DNA of 35,746 bases from Rhodocyclaceae bacterium (GTDB lineage: Bacteria > Pseudomonadota > Gammaproteobacteria > Burkholderiales > Rhodocyclaceae). The stretch is from contig VIKE01000015.1 of the NCBI GenBank assembly GCA_008080565.1, positions 1 to 35,746 on the forward strand, in the 5' to 3' direction. Positions 15,119 through 24,945 of the stretch are shown one piece after another. The notes below the pieces were generated by a model. It was not told the origin of the DNA. It saw only the letters and a list, made by a program, of their open reading frames with translations, and did no database searches. A program made the translations under genes and the position numbers. Position 1 is the first letter of the stretch; every line of letters begins with the position of its first letter.

Positions 15119-15556
15119 ATGGCCTATCACATCGACCAGTTGCAACCAGGCATGTCTGCCAGCACGTCCAAAACCGTCACCGAAACCGACATCATCCTGT
15201 TTGCCGGTATCTCCACCGATGTCAATCCGGCCCACCTCGACGAGGAATACTGCCGCGGCACGATGTTCGGCACCCGCATCGCCCACGGCATGCTGTCGGC
15301 CGGCTTCATTTCCGCCACCCTGGCCAACAAGCTGCCCGGACCCGGCACCATTTACCTGTCGCAGACCCTGAAGTTCAAGGCGCCGGTCAAGCCGGGCGAC
15401 ACCGTCACCGCCACCGTCACCGTGCGCGAAGTCAATCTCGAGAAGAACCGCGTCATTCTCGACACCGTGTGCACCGTTGGCGGCAAGACCGTCATCGACG
15501 GCGAATGCGTCATGATGCCGCCGGTTCGCGCCAAGGAAGTCGGCGGCACGGCCTGA
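15119..15556 (+). CDS. phaJ: (R)-specific enoyl-CoA hydratase (MaoC hot-dog family)
   Basis: 145 residues of the single hot-dog MaoC family. The hydratase-2 motif is complete: FAGISTDVNPAHLDEEYC with catalytic D34 and H39, followed by FGTRIAHGMLSAGFIS. PhaJ turns trans-2-enoyl-CoA from beta-oxidation into (R)-3-hydroxyacyl-CoA for polyhydroxyalkanoate synthesis. The length matches PhaJ enzymes; no PHA synthase is nearby, so other (R)-hydratase roles remain possible. ATG at 15119 follows GAGGAG at good spacing. It lies 67 bases after permease 2, probably with its own promoter, and ends at a strong terminator. Confidence 0.88.
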   Translation: MAYHIDQLQPGMSASTSKTVTETDIILFAGISTDVNPAHLDEEYCRGTMFGTRIAHGMLSAGFISATLANKLPGPGTIYLSQTLKFKAPVKPGDTVTATVTVREVNLEKNRVILDTVCTVGGKTVIDGECVMMPPVRAKEVGGTA

Positions 15557-15574
15557 TTTCAGCCAACCCCGAAT

Positions 15575-15619
15575 AAAAAACGCCGGCCTGGTGAAAAACC
15601 GGCCGGCGTTTTTGTTTTT
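15575..15619. terminator. bidirectional Rho-independent terminator after phaJ
   Basis: ACGCCGGCC and GGCCGGCGT pair across a 12-base loop, with an A-run before and TTTTGTTTTT after. It can end phaJ on the plus strand and the RluF-like gene on the minus strand. Confidence 0.9.
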
Positions 15620-15639
15620 CAGGCTTCCCGGCGACTTGC

Positions 15640-15683
15640 CATGGTCAACCGGGCTTGCTACGGAACGAAAAAAATAGCAAAAA
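15640..15683 (+). repeat. dispersed motif variant (intergenic)
   Basis: CCATGGTCAACCGGG, then a 14-base interruption, then GAAAAAAATAGCAAAAATC. The core has one mismatch and the A-rich tracts are displaced. I read it as a diverged copy lying between the terminator and the stop of the RluF-like gene. Confidence 0.45.
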
Positions 15684-16883
15684 TCAAAACGCCTCGTCAG
15701 CCCGCAAGAACCGCCACTGACCAATTTCCAGCTCACCGAGCTTGACCCGGCCAATGCGCACCCGCTTCAGCCCGATAACGCGCAAGCCGACCAGTTCGCA
15801 CATCCGGCGAATCTGACGCTTCTTGCCTTCCTTCAGGATGAAGTGCAGCTGGTCCTCGTTGAGCTGCTTGACTCGCGCCGGCTTGAGCGCCTGACCGTCG
15901 AGTTCCAGACCGTGGTTGAGCAGATCCAGGCCGCCCTTGATCATCTCGCCGGCAACGCGCACCAGATATTCCTTTTCGACCTGGCTGTCGTCGCCGATCA
16001 GCTTCTTGGCAACACGGCCATCCTGCGTCAAGACCAGCAAACCGGTCGAGTCGATGTCGAGCCGACCGGACGGCGCCAGACTGCGCAGCATCCACGGCTT
16101 GAACTCCGGGTCGCCCGACTGCTTCACCTGATTCTCCGGCGTAATCAGCGTAATCGCCGGCGTAAAGCCCGGTTCCGGCTGACCGGAAACATAACCGACC
16201 GGCTTGTTGAGCAACACCGTCACCTGCTTGGCCTGATCGAACTTCGCCTCTTTCGAGATCGCCACCTGAGCATTCGGATCGATGCGCGAACCGAGTTCGC
16301 TGACCCGCTCGCCATCGACAAACACCCAGCCACGCTCGATCCACAGATCCGCCTCACGGCGCGAACACATGCCGCGCTCCGACATCACCTTGGAAAGACG
16401 CACACCTTCCGGCGGCGGACCTTGGCGGACGACCGGCGGGCGAACCACCGGCGCTGGCTTGGCCGCCCGCTCGGGACGATCGGCCTTGACACTCCACTCA
16501 GCCGGGGCGGCCGGCTCAACCGGCGCCGCCTTCGGTACCGACGGCTTGCGCAGCGAAGAACCACCACGCAGCGGCTTTTTGTTGATCGCCCGTGGCGAAG
16601 GCGTCGCCGAGCGACGAACGCCCAGCGTGCCCTCCGGCAAGGCCGGCACTTCTTCGCTTACTTCTACCGGCGCCCCAACGCGCTCGGCCCGCACCGAAGC
16701 AGCCTCGAACGATTTCGTTTTTGGCCGTTTTTCCGGGTTGACCGTGGCATCGCGTTGAAACGCCTTTTTCGGCTCAGCTTCAGCCGCCGGGGCATCCGGC
16801 TTGCGCCATTTTGCCCACGGGTCGTCAGCAGCGGCGTCGTTCGACGGCCGCTTGGGACGGGAATCCCTGTCGGAACCGCTCAT
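15684..16883 (-). CDS. RluF/RsuA-family 23S rRNA pseudouridine synthase with long N-terminal extension
   Basis: 399 residues. About 1-158 is a low-complexity Pro/Ala/Lys-rich extension; then an S4 RNA-binding domain ([34 protein letters not shown], about 161-195) and the catalytic domain with D276 in [26 protein letters not shown] and [15 protein letters not shown]. RsuA/RluB/RluE/RluF enzymes isomerise uridine in rRNA; the S4 segment is most like RluF. Codons for [12 protein letters not shown] (46-57) come from a dispersed repeat copy, inserted in the tolerant extension. Its ATG overlaps the FKBP stop (ATGA). Confidence 0.88.
   Translation of the reverse strand: MSGSDRDSRPKRPSNDAAADDPWAKWRKPDAPAAEAEPKKAFQRDATVNPEKRPKTKSFEAASVRAERVGAPVEVSEEVPALPEGTLGVRRSATPSPRAINKKPLRGGSSLRKPSVPKAAPVEPAAPAEWSVKADRPERAAKPAPVVRPPVVRQGPPPEGVRLSKVMSERGMCSRREADLWIERGWVFVDGERVSELGSRIDPNAQVAISKEAKFDQAKQVTVLLNKPVGYVSGQPEPGFTPAITLITPENQVKQSGDPEFKPWMLRSLAPSGRLDIDSTGLLVLTQDGRVAKKLIGDDSQVEKEYLVRVAGEMIKGGLDLLNHGLELDGQALKPARVKQLNEDQLHFILKEGKKRQIRRMCELVGLRVIGLKRVRIGRVKLGELEIGQWRFLRADEAF
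16711..16750 (-). repeat. dispersed motif, copy 4 (in RluF-like extension)
   Basis: On the minus strand: GCC, core ACGGTCAACC (16745 to 16736), CGGAAAAA, then GGCCAAAAACGAAATC. It is read in the same sense as the gene, giving the peptide TVNPEKRPK. Confidence 0.85.
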
Positions 16884-17224
16884 CTCAGACCGAGGAGTTC
16901 AACCTCGAAAACCAGCGTTGCATTCGGCGGAATAACGCCGCCAGCGCCGCGTGCGCCGTAGCCGAGTTGCGGCGGAATGGTCAGCTTGCGCGTGCCGCCG
17001 ATCTTCATGCCCTGGACGCCTTCGTCCCAGCCGCCGATGACCTGACGCATGCCGAGCGAAAATTCGAACGGGTCGTTGCGATCCTTGCTCGAATCGAACT
17101 TGCTGCCATTGGTCAGCCAGCCCGTGTAATGCACGATGACCTGCTGGCCGGCCTTGGCCTCGGCGCCTTCGCCGACAACGGTATCTTCATAGACCAGCCC
17201 GGAGGCGGTGGTGATTTCAGCCAT
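16880..17224 (-). CDS. FKBP-type peptidyl-prolyl cis-trans isomerase
   Basis: 114 residues, a single FKBP domain: [72 protein letters not shown]. The pocket residues Tyr, Phe, Asp, Trp and Tyr are visible, so it should be active in proline isomerisation. No signal peptide is seen, so it is cytoplasmic. ATG at 17224 follows AAGGAG; the longer upstream frame is not protein-like and would run through the rplU promoter. It is transcribed with the RluF-like gene, divergently from rplU. Confidence 0.93.
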   Translation of the reverse strand: MAEITTASGLVYEDTVVGEGAEAKAGQQVIVHYTGWLTNGSKFDSSKDRNDPFEFSLGMRQVIGGWDEGVQGMKIGGTRKLTIPPQLGYGARGAGGVIPPNATLVFEVELLGLR

Positions 17225-17277
17225 GGGAACTCCTTTTTTCAAAGACCGGCAGTTTACCACACCCCCTCGACAAGGCT

Positions 17278-17305
17278 TTGACTTCTCAACGAATTTCCGT
17301 ATAAT
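17278..17305 (+). promoter_or_regulatory. sigma-70 promoter of rplU-rpmA
   Basis: TTGACT and TATAAT separated by 16 bases, about 48 bases before the rplU ATG. It is the best sigma-70 match I see in the window, as expected for ribosomal protein genes. Confidence 0.8.
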
Positions 17306-17353
17306 GCGCGGTTCTTTGTAGCACCCTTTAGATTTATTTTCGGAGTCCAACCC

Positions 17354-17665
17354 ATGTATGCGGTCATAAAAACCGGCGGTAAGCAGTATCGCGTTACCAA
17401 TGGTCTAAAACTTAAAGTAGAACAGATACCGGCAGACGTTGGCGCAGAAGTTACTCTCGACCAAGTCCTCATGGCAGGCGAAGGCGAGTCGGTAAAGATC
17501 GGCGCTCCCTTCCTTGCTGGCGCCACCGTCAAAGCAACCGTGATTTCCCACGGCCGCCACGACAAGGTCAAGATCTTCAAGATGCGTCGTCGTAAGCACT
17601 ACCAGAAGCATCAAGGCCATCGTCAGAACTACACCGAATTGCGCATCGACGCGATTGCGGCCTAA
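17354..17665 (+). CDS. rplU: 50S ribosomal protein L21
   Basis: 103 residues, the standard L21 length. [14 protein letters not shown] at the start, [26 protein letters not shown] in the middle and the L21 signature [28 protein letters not shown] at the end. It binds 23S rRNA in the large subunit. GGAG precedes the ATG and a strong promoter lies upstream. rpmA follows after 17 bases as one operon. Confidence 0.98.
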   Translation: MYAVIKTGGKQYRVTNGLKLKVEQIPADVGAEVTLDQVLMAGEGESVKIGAPFLAGATVKATVISHGRHDKVKIFKMRRRKHYQKHQGHRQNYTELRIDAIAA

Positions 17666-17682
17666 GTTCAAGGAGCTAATAA

Positions 17683-17946
17683 ATGGCACACAAGAAAGCA
17701 GGCGGTAGTTCACGTAACGGCCGCGACTCACAAGCCCAACGACTGGGCGTCAAGCGCTACGGCGGTCAATTCATCCTGGCTGGCAACATCATCGTTCGCC
17801 AGCGCGGCACCGAATTCCACCCGGGCGACAATGTTGGCTGCGGCAAGGATCACACCCTGTTCGCACTGAAGGACGGCGTGGTTCAATTCTCCGTCAAGGG
17901 CTTGAAAAAGCGCCGCGTGGTAACCATCGTTCCGGCCGCCGAATAA
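17683..17946 (+). CDS. rpmA: 50S ribosomal protein L27
   Basis: 87 residues. [29 protein letters not shown] is the L27 N-terminus in its non-processed form, which reaches towards the peptidyl-transferase centre; [29 protein letters not shown] is the core signature. AAGGAG lies before the ATG. A terminator follows at 17964, so most rplU-rpmA transcripts probably end before obgE. Confidence 0.98.
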   Translation: MAHKKAGGSSRNGRDSQAQRLGVKRYGGQFILAGNIIVRQRGTEFHPGDNVGCGKDHTLFALKDGVVQFSVKGLKKRRVVTIVPAAE

Positions 17947-17963
17947 ATCGGCCAAGCGGAAGC

Positions 17964-20214
<2,251 letters not shown>

Positions 20215-20253
20215 CCCCCCCATCCCGATGCTCATTGGCTTGGGAGCAGACGT

Positions 20254-20280
20254 AAAAAAGGCGCCGCAAGGCGCCTTTTT
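20254..20280. terminator. bidirectional terminator between proB and ompW
   Basis: GGCGCC-GCAA-GGCGCC with an A-run before and TTTTT after: a tight perfect hairpin with a GCAA tetraloop serving the convergent proB and OmpW genes. Confidence 0.9.
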
Positions 20281-20298
20281 CATTCAAGCAACGTTTGC

Positions 20299-20952
20299 TT
20301 AAAACTTGTAGGTTAAGCCAACGCCAGTCGTAATCGGGCTGAGGCCCAGAGCACCAACCTTGGTACCGCTTGCCTTGAGCACAACGTCCGTTTCCATCTG
20401 GATATACTTGACGTCGAAGTTCAGACCCAAGCTCTTGGTGAACATGTAGTCGAAACCAATCTGGCCAACCATGCCAACGCTCGAGTTCTCAACAGTAGCC
20501 TGCCCTGCGGCTCCGGCAATGATGTTGTCACGACTGGAGAACAGAGTGTAGTTCACGCCAAGACCAACGTAGGGCTTGAAGGCACCGAAATCAGTGAAGT
20601 GGTACTGAAGAACCAGAGACGGCGGCAGTGCCTTGATCTTGCCAATGTAGGTATCGTTCAGCTGGATATCGACAGTTTGCGGATAGGTCAAGACTAGTTC
20701 AGCAGCGATGTTCTTGGTAAAGAACCAGCTGAAATCAACCTCAGGAATCAGGCGATCATTCGCGCTGATTTCGCTGCCAGCATGACCAGCCAGAGCATTG
20801 GCAGTGGCCCCCAAGCCATCATTCTGACTGTTGTCGAAAGTGACATACACACCACGCGCGCGAATCATCAGGCCGGTTTCGTCAGCTTGAACAGCCGGGG
20901 CGGCGATAACGCCGGCGGCAATCATGGCGGCAACAATAATCTTATTGGACAT
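20299..20952 (-). CDS. ompW: OmpW-family outer-membrane protein
   Basis: 217 residues. A signal peptide (MSNKIIVAAMIAAGVIAAPAVQA) precedes an eight-stranded barrel of the OmpW family: GLMIRARGVYVTFDNSQ, the EVDFSWFFTKNIAAELVLTYPQ strand pair, LPPSLVLQYHFTDFGAFKPYVGLGVNYTLF and the terminal GVGLTYKF. OmpW proteins form narrow channels for small hydrophobic compounds. ATG at 20952 follows GGGGAG, so the longer frame is not used. It is a single gene with its own upstream region. Confidence 0.92.
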   Translation of the reverse strand: MSNKIIVAAMIAAGVIAAPAVQADETGLMIRARGVYVTFDNSQNDGLGATANALAGHAGSEISANDRLIPEVDFSWFFTKNIAAELVLTYPQTVDIQLNDTYIGKIKALPPSLVLQYHFTDFGAFKPYVGLGVNYTLFSSRDNIIAGAAGQATVENSSVGMVGQIGFDYMFTKSLGLNFDVKYIQMETDVVLKASGTKVGALGLSPITTGVGLTYKF

Positions 20953-21084
20953 AGACACTCCCCTATCAACAGTAAAAAAAGGGATGGTACCGACTAAGTG
21001 ACTATGCATTTTGACCTAAGTCAATAACCACTTTATTTAAATGGGTTTATCAAATATTGGAGGCATGTTGTTGCGCCACCACCA

Positions 21085-21113
21085 AAGAAAAACGGGAGCC
21101 GAAGCTCCCGTTT
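21085..21113 (-). terminator. terminator of the general porin gene
   Basis: On the minus strand ACGGGAGC-TTCG-GCTCCCGT followed by TTTTTC: an 8-bp stem with a UUCG tetraloop, 24 bases after the porin stop. Confidence 0.92.
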
Positions 21114-21136
21114 CGTTTCCAACTGGGTTAACCAGA

Positions 21137-22207
21137 TTAGAAGGCGTGACGCAGACCAGCAGCGATGATGTTAGACGAACCTTCGGCACGGGAAACACCG
21201 TACGAGTATGACGAACCATTGCCGCTGTTGTCGAGATAGCCAATGCCAGCGTAGGCAGTGGTGCGCTTCGACAGAGCGTGGGTGTAAGCAACAGACAGCC
21301 CCTTGCCGTTGTCATCACCAAGGGTGGTCTTGGCGTTGTTCTGAGCCCACTGAACGTGGACGGTGCCCTTGGCGCTAACCGGAATCTGAGCGCCCAAGTG
21401 GTAGATCGAATTGAACTTGGCGGCAACACCGGACGTGGCATTGTTTTTGGTAGTCTGGTAGGTACCGGTCAACTTGACGACCTTGAAGTCGTAGCTGGCA
21501 CCCAGAGCCAGATCGGTAGCTTCGACAGCTTCAGAGGCACCGCCGCCTTGCAGCTTTTCACCAACGAAACCAACCGACAGCGGGCCGTTGTCGTAGTAAA
21601 CGCCGACCAGGGTAGCGCTGTAGTTGTTGGCGGTGGCGCTGGCACCCTGTTCGAGCGCGAAAGCATGATTCAGGGCAACCGTGACGCCACCCATGCTCGG
21701 CGAGATGTAGGCAACTGCGTTCTCGGCGCGGGAATCGTTGGACAGGTTGATACGGTAGGCGCCGGTCATCTTGTTGTAACCGTCGAAAGCGGTTGCAGCC
21801 AGCGTGATGTACTTGCCTTGCCAATCAAAGGCGGTAGTCTGAAGACGACCAGCAACAGCGGTACCGAAGCCGCCGGTCAGACCGACGAATTGCTGACGGG
21901 CCGGACCAGAAGCATTAGTAGTGCCGTTTGCAAAGTTGCCACCAATGGTGGTGTTCTTGTCCATATCCAGGCGATATTCCAGGGTGAACAGAGCCTTCAG
22001 GCCGTTGCCCAGATCTTCAACACCCTTGAAACCGATGCGGGAGGTAGACAGACCACCGGAAACGACTTGGGTGGAGGTCAGGCTGCCGTTGGAACGGACC
22101 TGAGCGATACCGACGTCAGCAATACCGTAGATGGTGACATTGGATTGGGCGAAAGCGGCGGTAGAAGCCAGGCCAGCAACGGCCAGAGCGATAATCTTCT
22201 TTTGCAT
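21137..22207 (-). CDS. general porin (Gram-negative Porin_4 type)
   Basis: 356 residues. A signal peptide (MQKKIIALAVAGLASTAAFA) is followed by QSNVTIYGIADVGIAQV, the hallmark opening of betaproteobacterial trimeric porins, then GGLSTSRIGFKGVEDLGNGLKALFTLEYRLD with the family's GxEDLGxGLKA motif, a constriction-loop region (GPARQQFVGLTGGFGTAVAGRLQ) and the C-terminal IIAAGLRHAF ending in Phe. It forms a diffusion channel for small hydrophilic solutes. TAAGGAG precedes the ATG. It is transcribed alone and ends at a strong terminator, as is usual for an abundant porin. Confidence 0.95.
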   Translation of the reverse strand: MQKKIIALAVAGLASTAAFAQSNVTIYGIADVGIAQVRSNGSLTSTQVVSGGLSTSRIGFKGVEDLGNGLKALFTLEYRLDMDKNTTIGGNFANGTTNASGPARQQFVGLTGGFGTAVAGRLQTTAFDWQGKYITLAATAFDGYNKMTGAYRINLSNDSRAENAVAYISPSMGGVTVALNHAFALEQGASATANNYSATLVGVYYDNGPLSVGFVGEKLQGGGASEAVEATDLALGASYDFKVVKLTGTYQTTKNNATSGVAAKFNSIYHLGAQIPVSAKGTVHVQWAQNNAKTTLGDDNGKGLSVAYTHALSKRTTAYAGIGYLDNSGNGSSYSYGVSRAEGSSNIIAAGLRHAF

Positions 22208-22380
22208 CAGAAAATCTCCTTAGTGGTTAGTTTTTAATCCAGCAGTAAAACCGAATTAAGCTTTACCTCTCGGATCGAGAAGTTGTCGATGATTGTCGCA
22301 AAGAGCGAAACGCCCTAGCAACCGGTGATTGGCTAGTTGAGTAGCTTCTCTGAAGCAATGTTGTTTTGACGCAACAGAAA

Positions 22381-23169
22381 TCAGGTGAACAGCCTTGCCA
22401 ATTCAGCTCCGGGCTCCGGGGCACGCATGAAGGCTTCGCCGACGAGGAAGGCTTCAACCTTGTTTCTGCGCATCAGGGCGACGTCTTCCGGGGCGAGGAT
22501 GCCGCTTTCGGTGACGACGATTTTGTCGGCGGGGATGCGTGACAGCAGGCCGAGCGTTGTCGTCAGCGTGACGTCGAAGGTGCGCAGGTTGCGGTTGTTG
22601 ATGCCAAGCAGCGGGGTCTTGAGTTGAAGGGCGGCGTCGAGTTCTTCGCCGTTGTGCACTTCGACGAGGACGGCCATGCCGTAACCGTGGGCTTGCGCTT
22701 CGAGGGCCTGCATTTCGGGCAGGGTCAGCGCGGCGGCGATGAGCAGAATGGCGTCGGCGCCCATGGCGCGGGCTTCGGCGACCTGATAGGGGGCGACCAT
22801 GAAGTCTTTGCGCAATACCGGCAGCGCGCAGGCGGCGCGGGCGGCTTGCAGGTATTCCGGGCAACCCTGGAAGTATTGGCGATCGGTGAGTACCGAAAGG
22901 CAGGCGGCGCCGTGTTGTTCGTAGCTGCGGGCTATGTCGGCCGGGTGGAAGTCCGGACGGATGACGCCTTTGGACGGGCTGGCCTTTTTGATTTCGGCGA
23001 TTATTCCCGGTTGACCGTGGGAAAGCTTGTTGCGGATGGCACCAGCGAAATCGCGCGGCGCCGGCTGGGCAGCAGCTTCGGCTTCGATGACGGCGAGCGG
23101 TTTGACGGCCAGCGCGGCAGCAACTTCTTCACGCTTGGTGGCGATGATTTTGTTGAGGATGTCGCTCAT
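22381..23169 (-). CDS. trpC: indole-3-glycerol phosphate synthase
   Basis: 262 residues, the monofunctional enzyme that closes the indole ring in tryptophan synthesis. Landmarks: [32 protein letters not shown] (catalytic Lys region), [76 protein letters not shown] and [12 protein letters not shown]. Its ATG overlaps the trpD stop. The codons for [13 protein letters not shown] coincide with a dispersed repeat copy that abuts the conserved active-site segment. Confidence 0.97.
   Translation of the reverse strand: MSDILNKIIATKREEVAAALAVKPLAVIEAEAAAQPAPRDFAGAIRNKLSHGQPGIIAEIKKASPSKGVIRPDFHPADIARSYEQHGAACLSVLTDRQYFQGCPEYLQAARAACALPVLRKDFMVAPYQVAEARAMGADAILLIAAALTLPEMQALEAQAHGYGMAVLVEVHNGEELDAALQLKTPLLGINNRNLRTFDVTLTTTLGLLSRIPADKIVVTESGILAPEDVALMRRNKVEAFLVGEAFMRAPEPGAELARLFT
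22984..23025 (-). repeat. dispersed motif, copy 5 (inside trpC)
   Basis: On the minus strand: TTTCCC, core ACGGTCAACC (23018 to 23009), GGGAATAA, then CGCCGAAATCAAAAAG. TTCCC and GGGAA flank the core symmetrically. The second half codes for the conserved IAEIKK. Confidence 0.8.
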
Positions 23170-24194
23170 TTCGTTGCCAGACGTTGCGTGGTTTCGACAA
23201 ACTGTTCGAGCTTGACCCGGGCGGCTCCGCTGGCAATGGCTTCGCGCGCCTTGACGATGCCGTCGCCGATACTGTCGGCAACATTGGCGACGTAGAGCGC
23301 CGCGCCGGCATTCAGGCAGACGATTTCACGGGCGGCACCCGGCTTGTTGTCGAGGGCGCCGAGCATCACGGCCTTTGATTCTTCGGCACCATCGACGCGC
23401 AGGTTGCGCAGGGACATCATTTGCAGTCCGAAGTCTTCGGGGTGTACTTCGTATTCGGTGACTTCGCCGTTTTTCAGCTCACCGACCAAGGTGGTGGCGC
23501 CGAGGGAGATTTCGTCGAGATTGTCGCGGCCGTGCACGACCAGCACGCGTTCGGCGCCGAGGCGCTGCATGACTCGGACCTGGATGCCGACGAGGTCGGG
23601 GTGAAAGACGCCCATCAGAGTGTTCGGAGCGCCGGCCGGGTTGGTCAGCGGGCCGAGGATATTGAACAGCGTACGCACGCCCATTTCACGGCGCACCGGG
23701 GCAACGTGCTTCATGGCGCTGTGGTGGTTGGGGGCGAACATGAAGCCGATGCCACATTGTTCGATGCAGGCGGCGACCTGCTCGGGCGACAGCATGATGT
23801 TGGCGCCGAGCGCCTCGAGCACATCGGCGCTGCCGGAACTCGACGAAACGCTGCGCCCGCCATGCTTGGCGACCTTGGCGCCGGCGGCGGCGGCAACAAA
23901 TATGGAGGTGGTGGAGATATTGAAGCTGTGGGCCGAATCGCCACCGGTGCCAACGATGTCGACGAACCGGTTGTCGTAGGGCACCTTGACCGGCGTCGCC
24001 AGTTCACGCATGACGCTGGCGGCGGCGGCGATCTCGCCAACAGTTTCCTTCTTGACGCGCAGGCCGGTGATGATGGCGGCGATCATGACCGGCGAGACTT
24101 CGCCGCTCATGATCTGGCGCATCAGGGAGACCATTTCGTCGTGGAAAATTTCGCGGTGTTCGATGACACGCTGGAGGGCGGCTTGCGGGGTCAT
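23166..24194 (-). CDS. trpD: anthranilate phosphoribosyltransferase
   Basis: 342 residues, transferring phosphoribose from PRPP to anthranilate. Landmarks: [14 protein letters not shown] (PRPP loop), [63 protein letters not shown] and [16 protein letters not shown] at 24194 overlaps the trpG stop, and its own stop overlaps trpC, so trpG-trpD-trpC is one translationally coupled operon. The longer upstream frame is not used. Confidence 0.97.
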   Translation of the reverse strand: MTPQAALQRVIEHREIFHDEMVSLMRQIMSGEVSPVMIAAIITGLRVKKETVGEIAAAASVMRELATPVKVPYDNRFVDIVGTGGDSAHSFNISTTSIFVAAAAGAKVAKHGGRSVSSSSGSADVLEALGANIMLSPEQVAACIEQCGIGFMFAPNHHSAMKHVAPVRREMGVRTLFNILGPLTNPAGAPNTLMGVFHPDLVGIQVRVMQRLGAERVLVVHGRDNLDEISLGATTLVGELKNGEVTEYEVHPEDFGLQMMSLRNLRVDGAEESKAVMLGALDNKPGAAREIVCLNAGAALYVANVADSIGDGIVKAREAIASGAARVKLEQFVETTQRLATK

Positions 24195-24763
24195 TGCTTG
24201 AATTCGTCCAGGAAGTTCTTGAGCAGGTCGTGACCGCGTTCGGTCAGGATGGATTCGGGGTGGAACTGGACGCCTTCGACAGCCAGCGTCTTGTGGCGAA
24301 CGCCCATGATCTCGCCGTCGTCGGTCCAGGCGGTGATGTCCAGACAATCGGGCAGCGATTCGCGCTCAATGGCCAGCGAGTGATAGCGCGTGCAGGTCAG
24401 CGGATTGGGCAGGCCTTTGAAAACGCCCTCATTTTTGTGGTGGACCGCAGAAACCTTGCCGTGCATCAACTGCTTGGCGTGCACGATCTTGCCGCCGAAG
24501 GCTTCGCCAATGGACTGGTGGCCGAGACAGACGCCGAGCAGCGGAATCTTGCCGGCAAATTCGCGGATCGCCGCCAGCGAAATACCGGCTTGAGCCGGAG
24601 CGCAGGGGCCGGGTGAAATCACCAGATATTCGGGCTTCAAGCGGGCGATTTCGTCGAGCGTGATGGCGTCGTTGCGAAATACCTTCACGTCCTGACCCAA
24701 TTCACCGAAGTACTGGACGATGTTGTAGGTGAAGCTGTCGTAGTTGTCGATCATTAGCAGCAT
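24191..24763 (-). CDS. trpG: anthranilate synthase glutamine amidotransferase component
   Basis: 190 residues, class I glutamine amidotransferase supplying ammonia to TrpE (or PabB). [19 protein letters not shown], the oxyanion loop SPGPCAP, nucleophile C79 in [17 protein letters not shown], and H/E of VQFHPESIL are all present. In many betaproteobacteria trpE lies just upstream; here that place is taken by a TPR/glycosyltransferase gene 182 bases away, and trpE is not in the window. AAAAGGA precedes the ATG. Confidence 0.96.
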   Translation of the reverse strand: MLLMIDNYDSFTYNIVQYFGELGQDVKVFRNDAITLDEIARLKPEYLVISPGPCAPAQAGISLAAIREFAGKIPLLGVCLGHQSIGEAFGGKIVHAKQLMHGKVSAVHHKNEGVFKGLPNPLTCTRYHSLAIERESLPDCLDITAWTDDGEIMGVRHKTLAVEGVQFHPESILTERGHDLLKNFLDEFKQ

Positions 24764-24945
24764 AACGCAGCTATCCTTTTGTTTTGTTTAGCCATTACCC
24801 TAAGCATACGAACTCTCGCTGGAGAGAATATCCGCAAATTCCTGGATGGCTTGCTCCAGCACGCCGGAATCCATTTTCAAAGTGGCTATTGTCGCCCAGA
24901 TCGGGCATGTCGGAAACGGCCACCGTATTCCCGCAATCACAAGGC

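Noticed and set aside
24800..24874. Minus-strand micro-ORF of 24 codons starting MDSGVLEQAIQEFADILSS, between the GT41 and trpG genes
   Set aside because: It looks protein-like, but there is no clear ribosome site and no similarity I recognise. It could be a remnant or chance.
24764..24945. Possible trp leader peptide or attenuator upstream of trpG
   Set aside because: No run of Trp codons followed by alternative hairpins and a T-run is visible.
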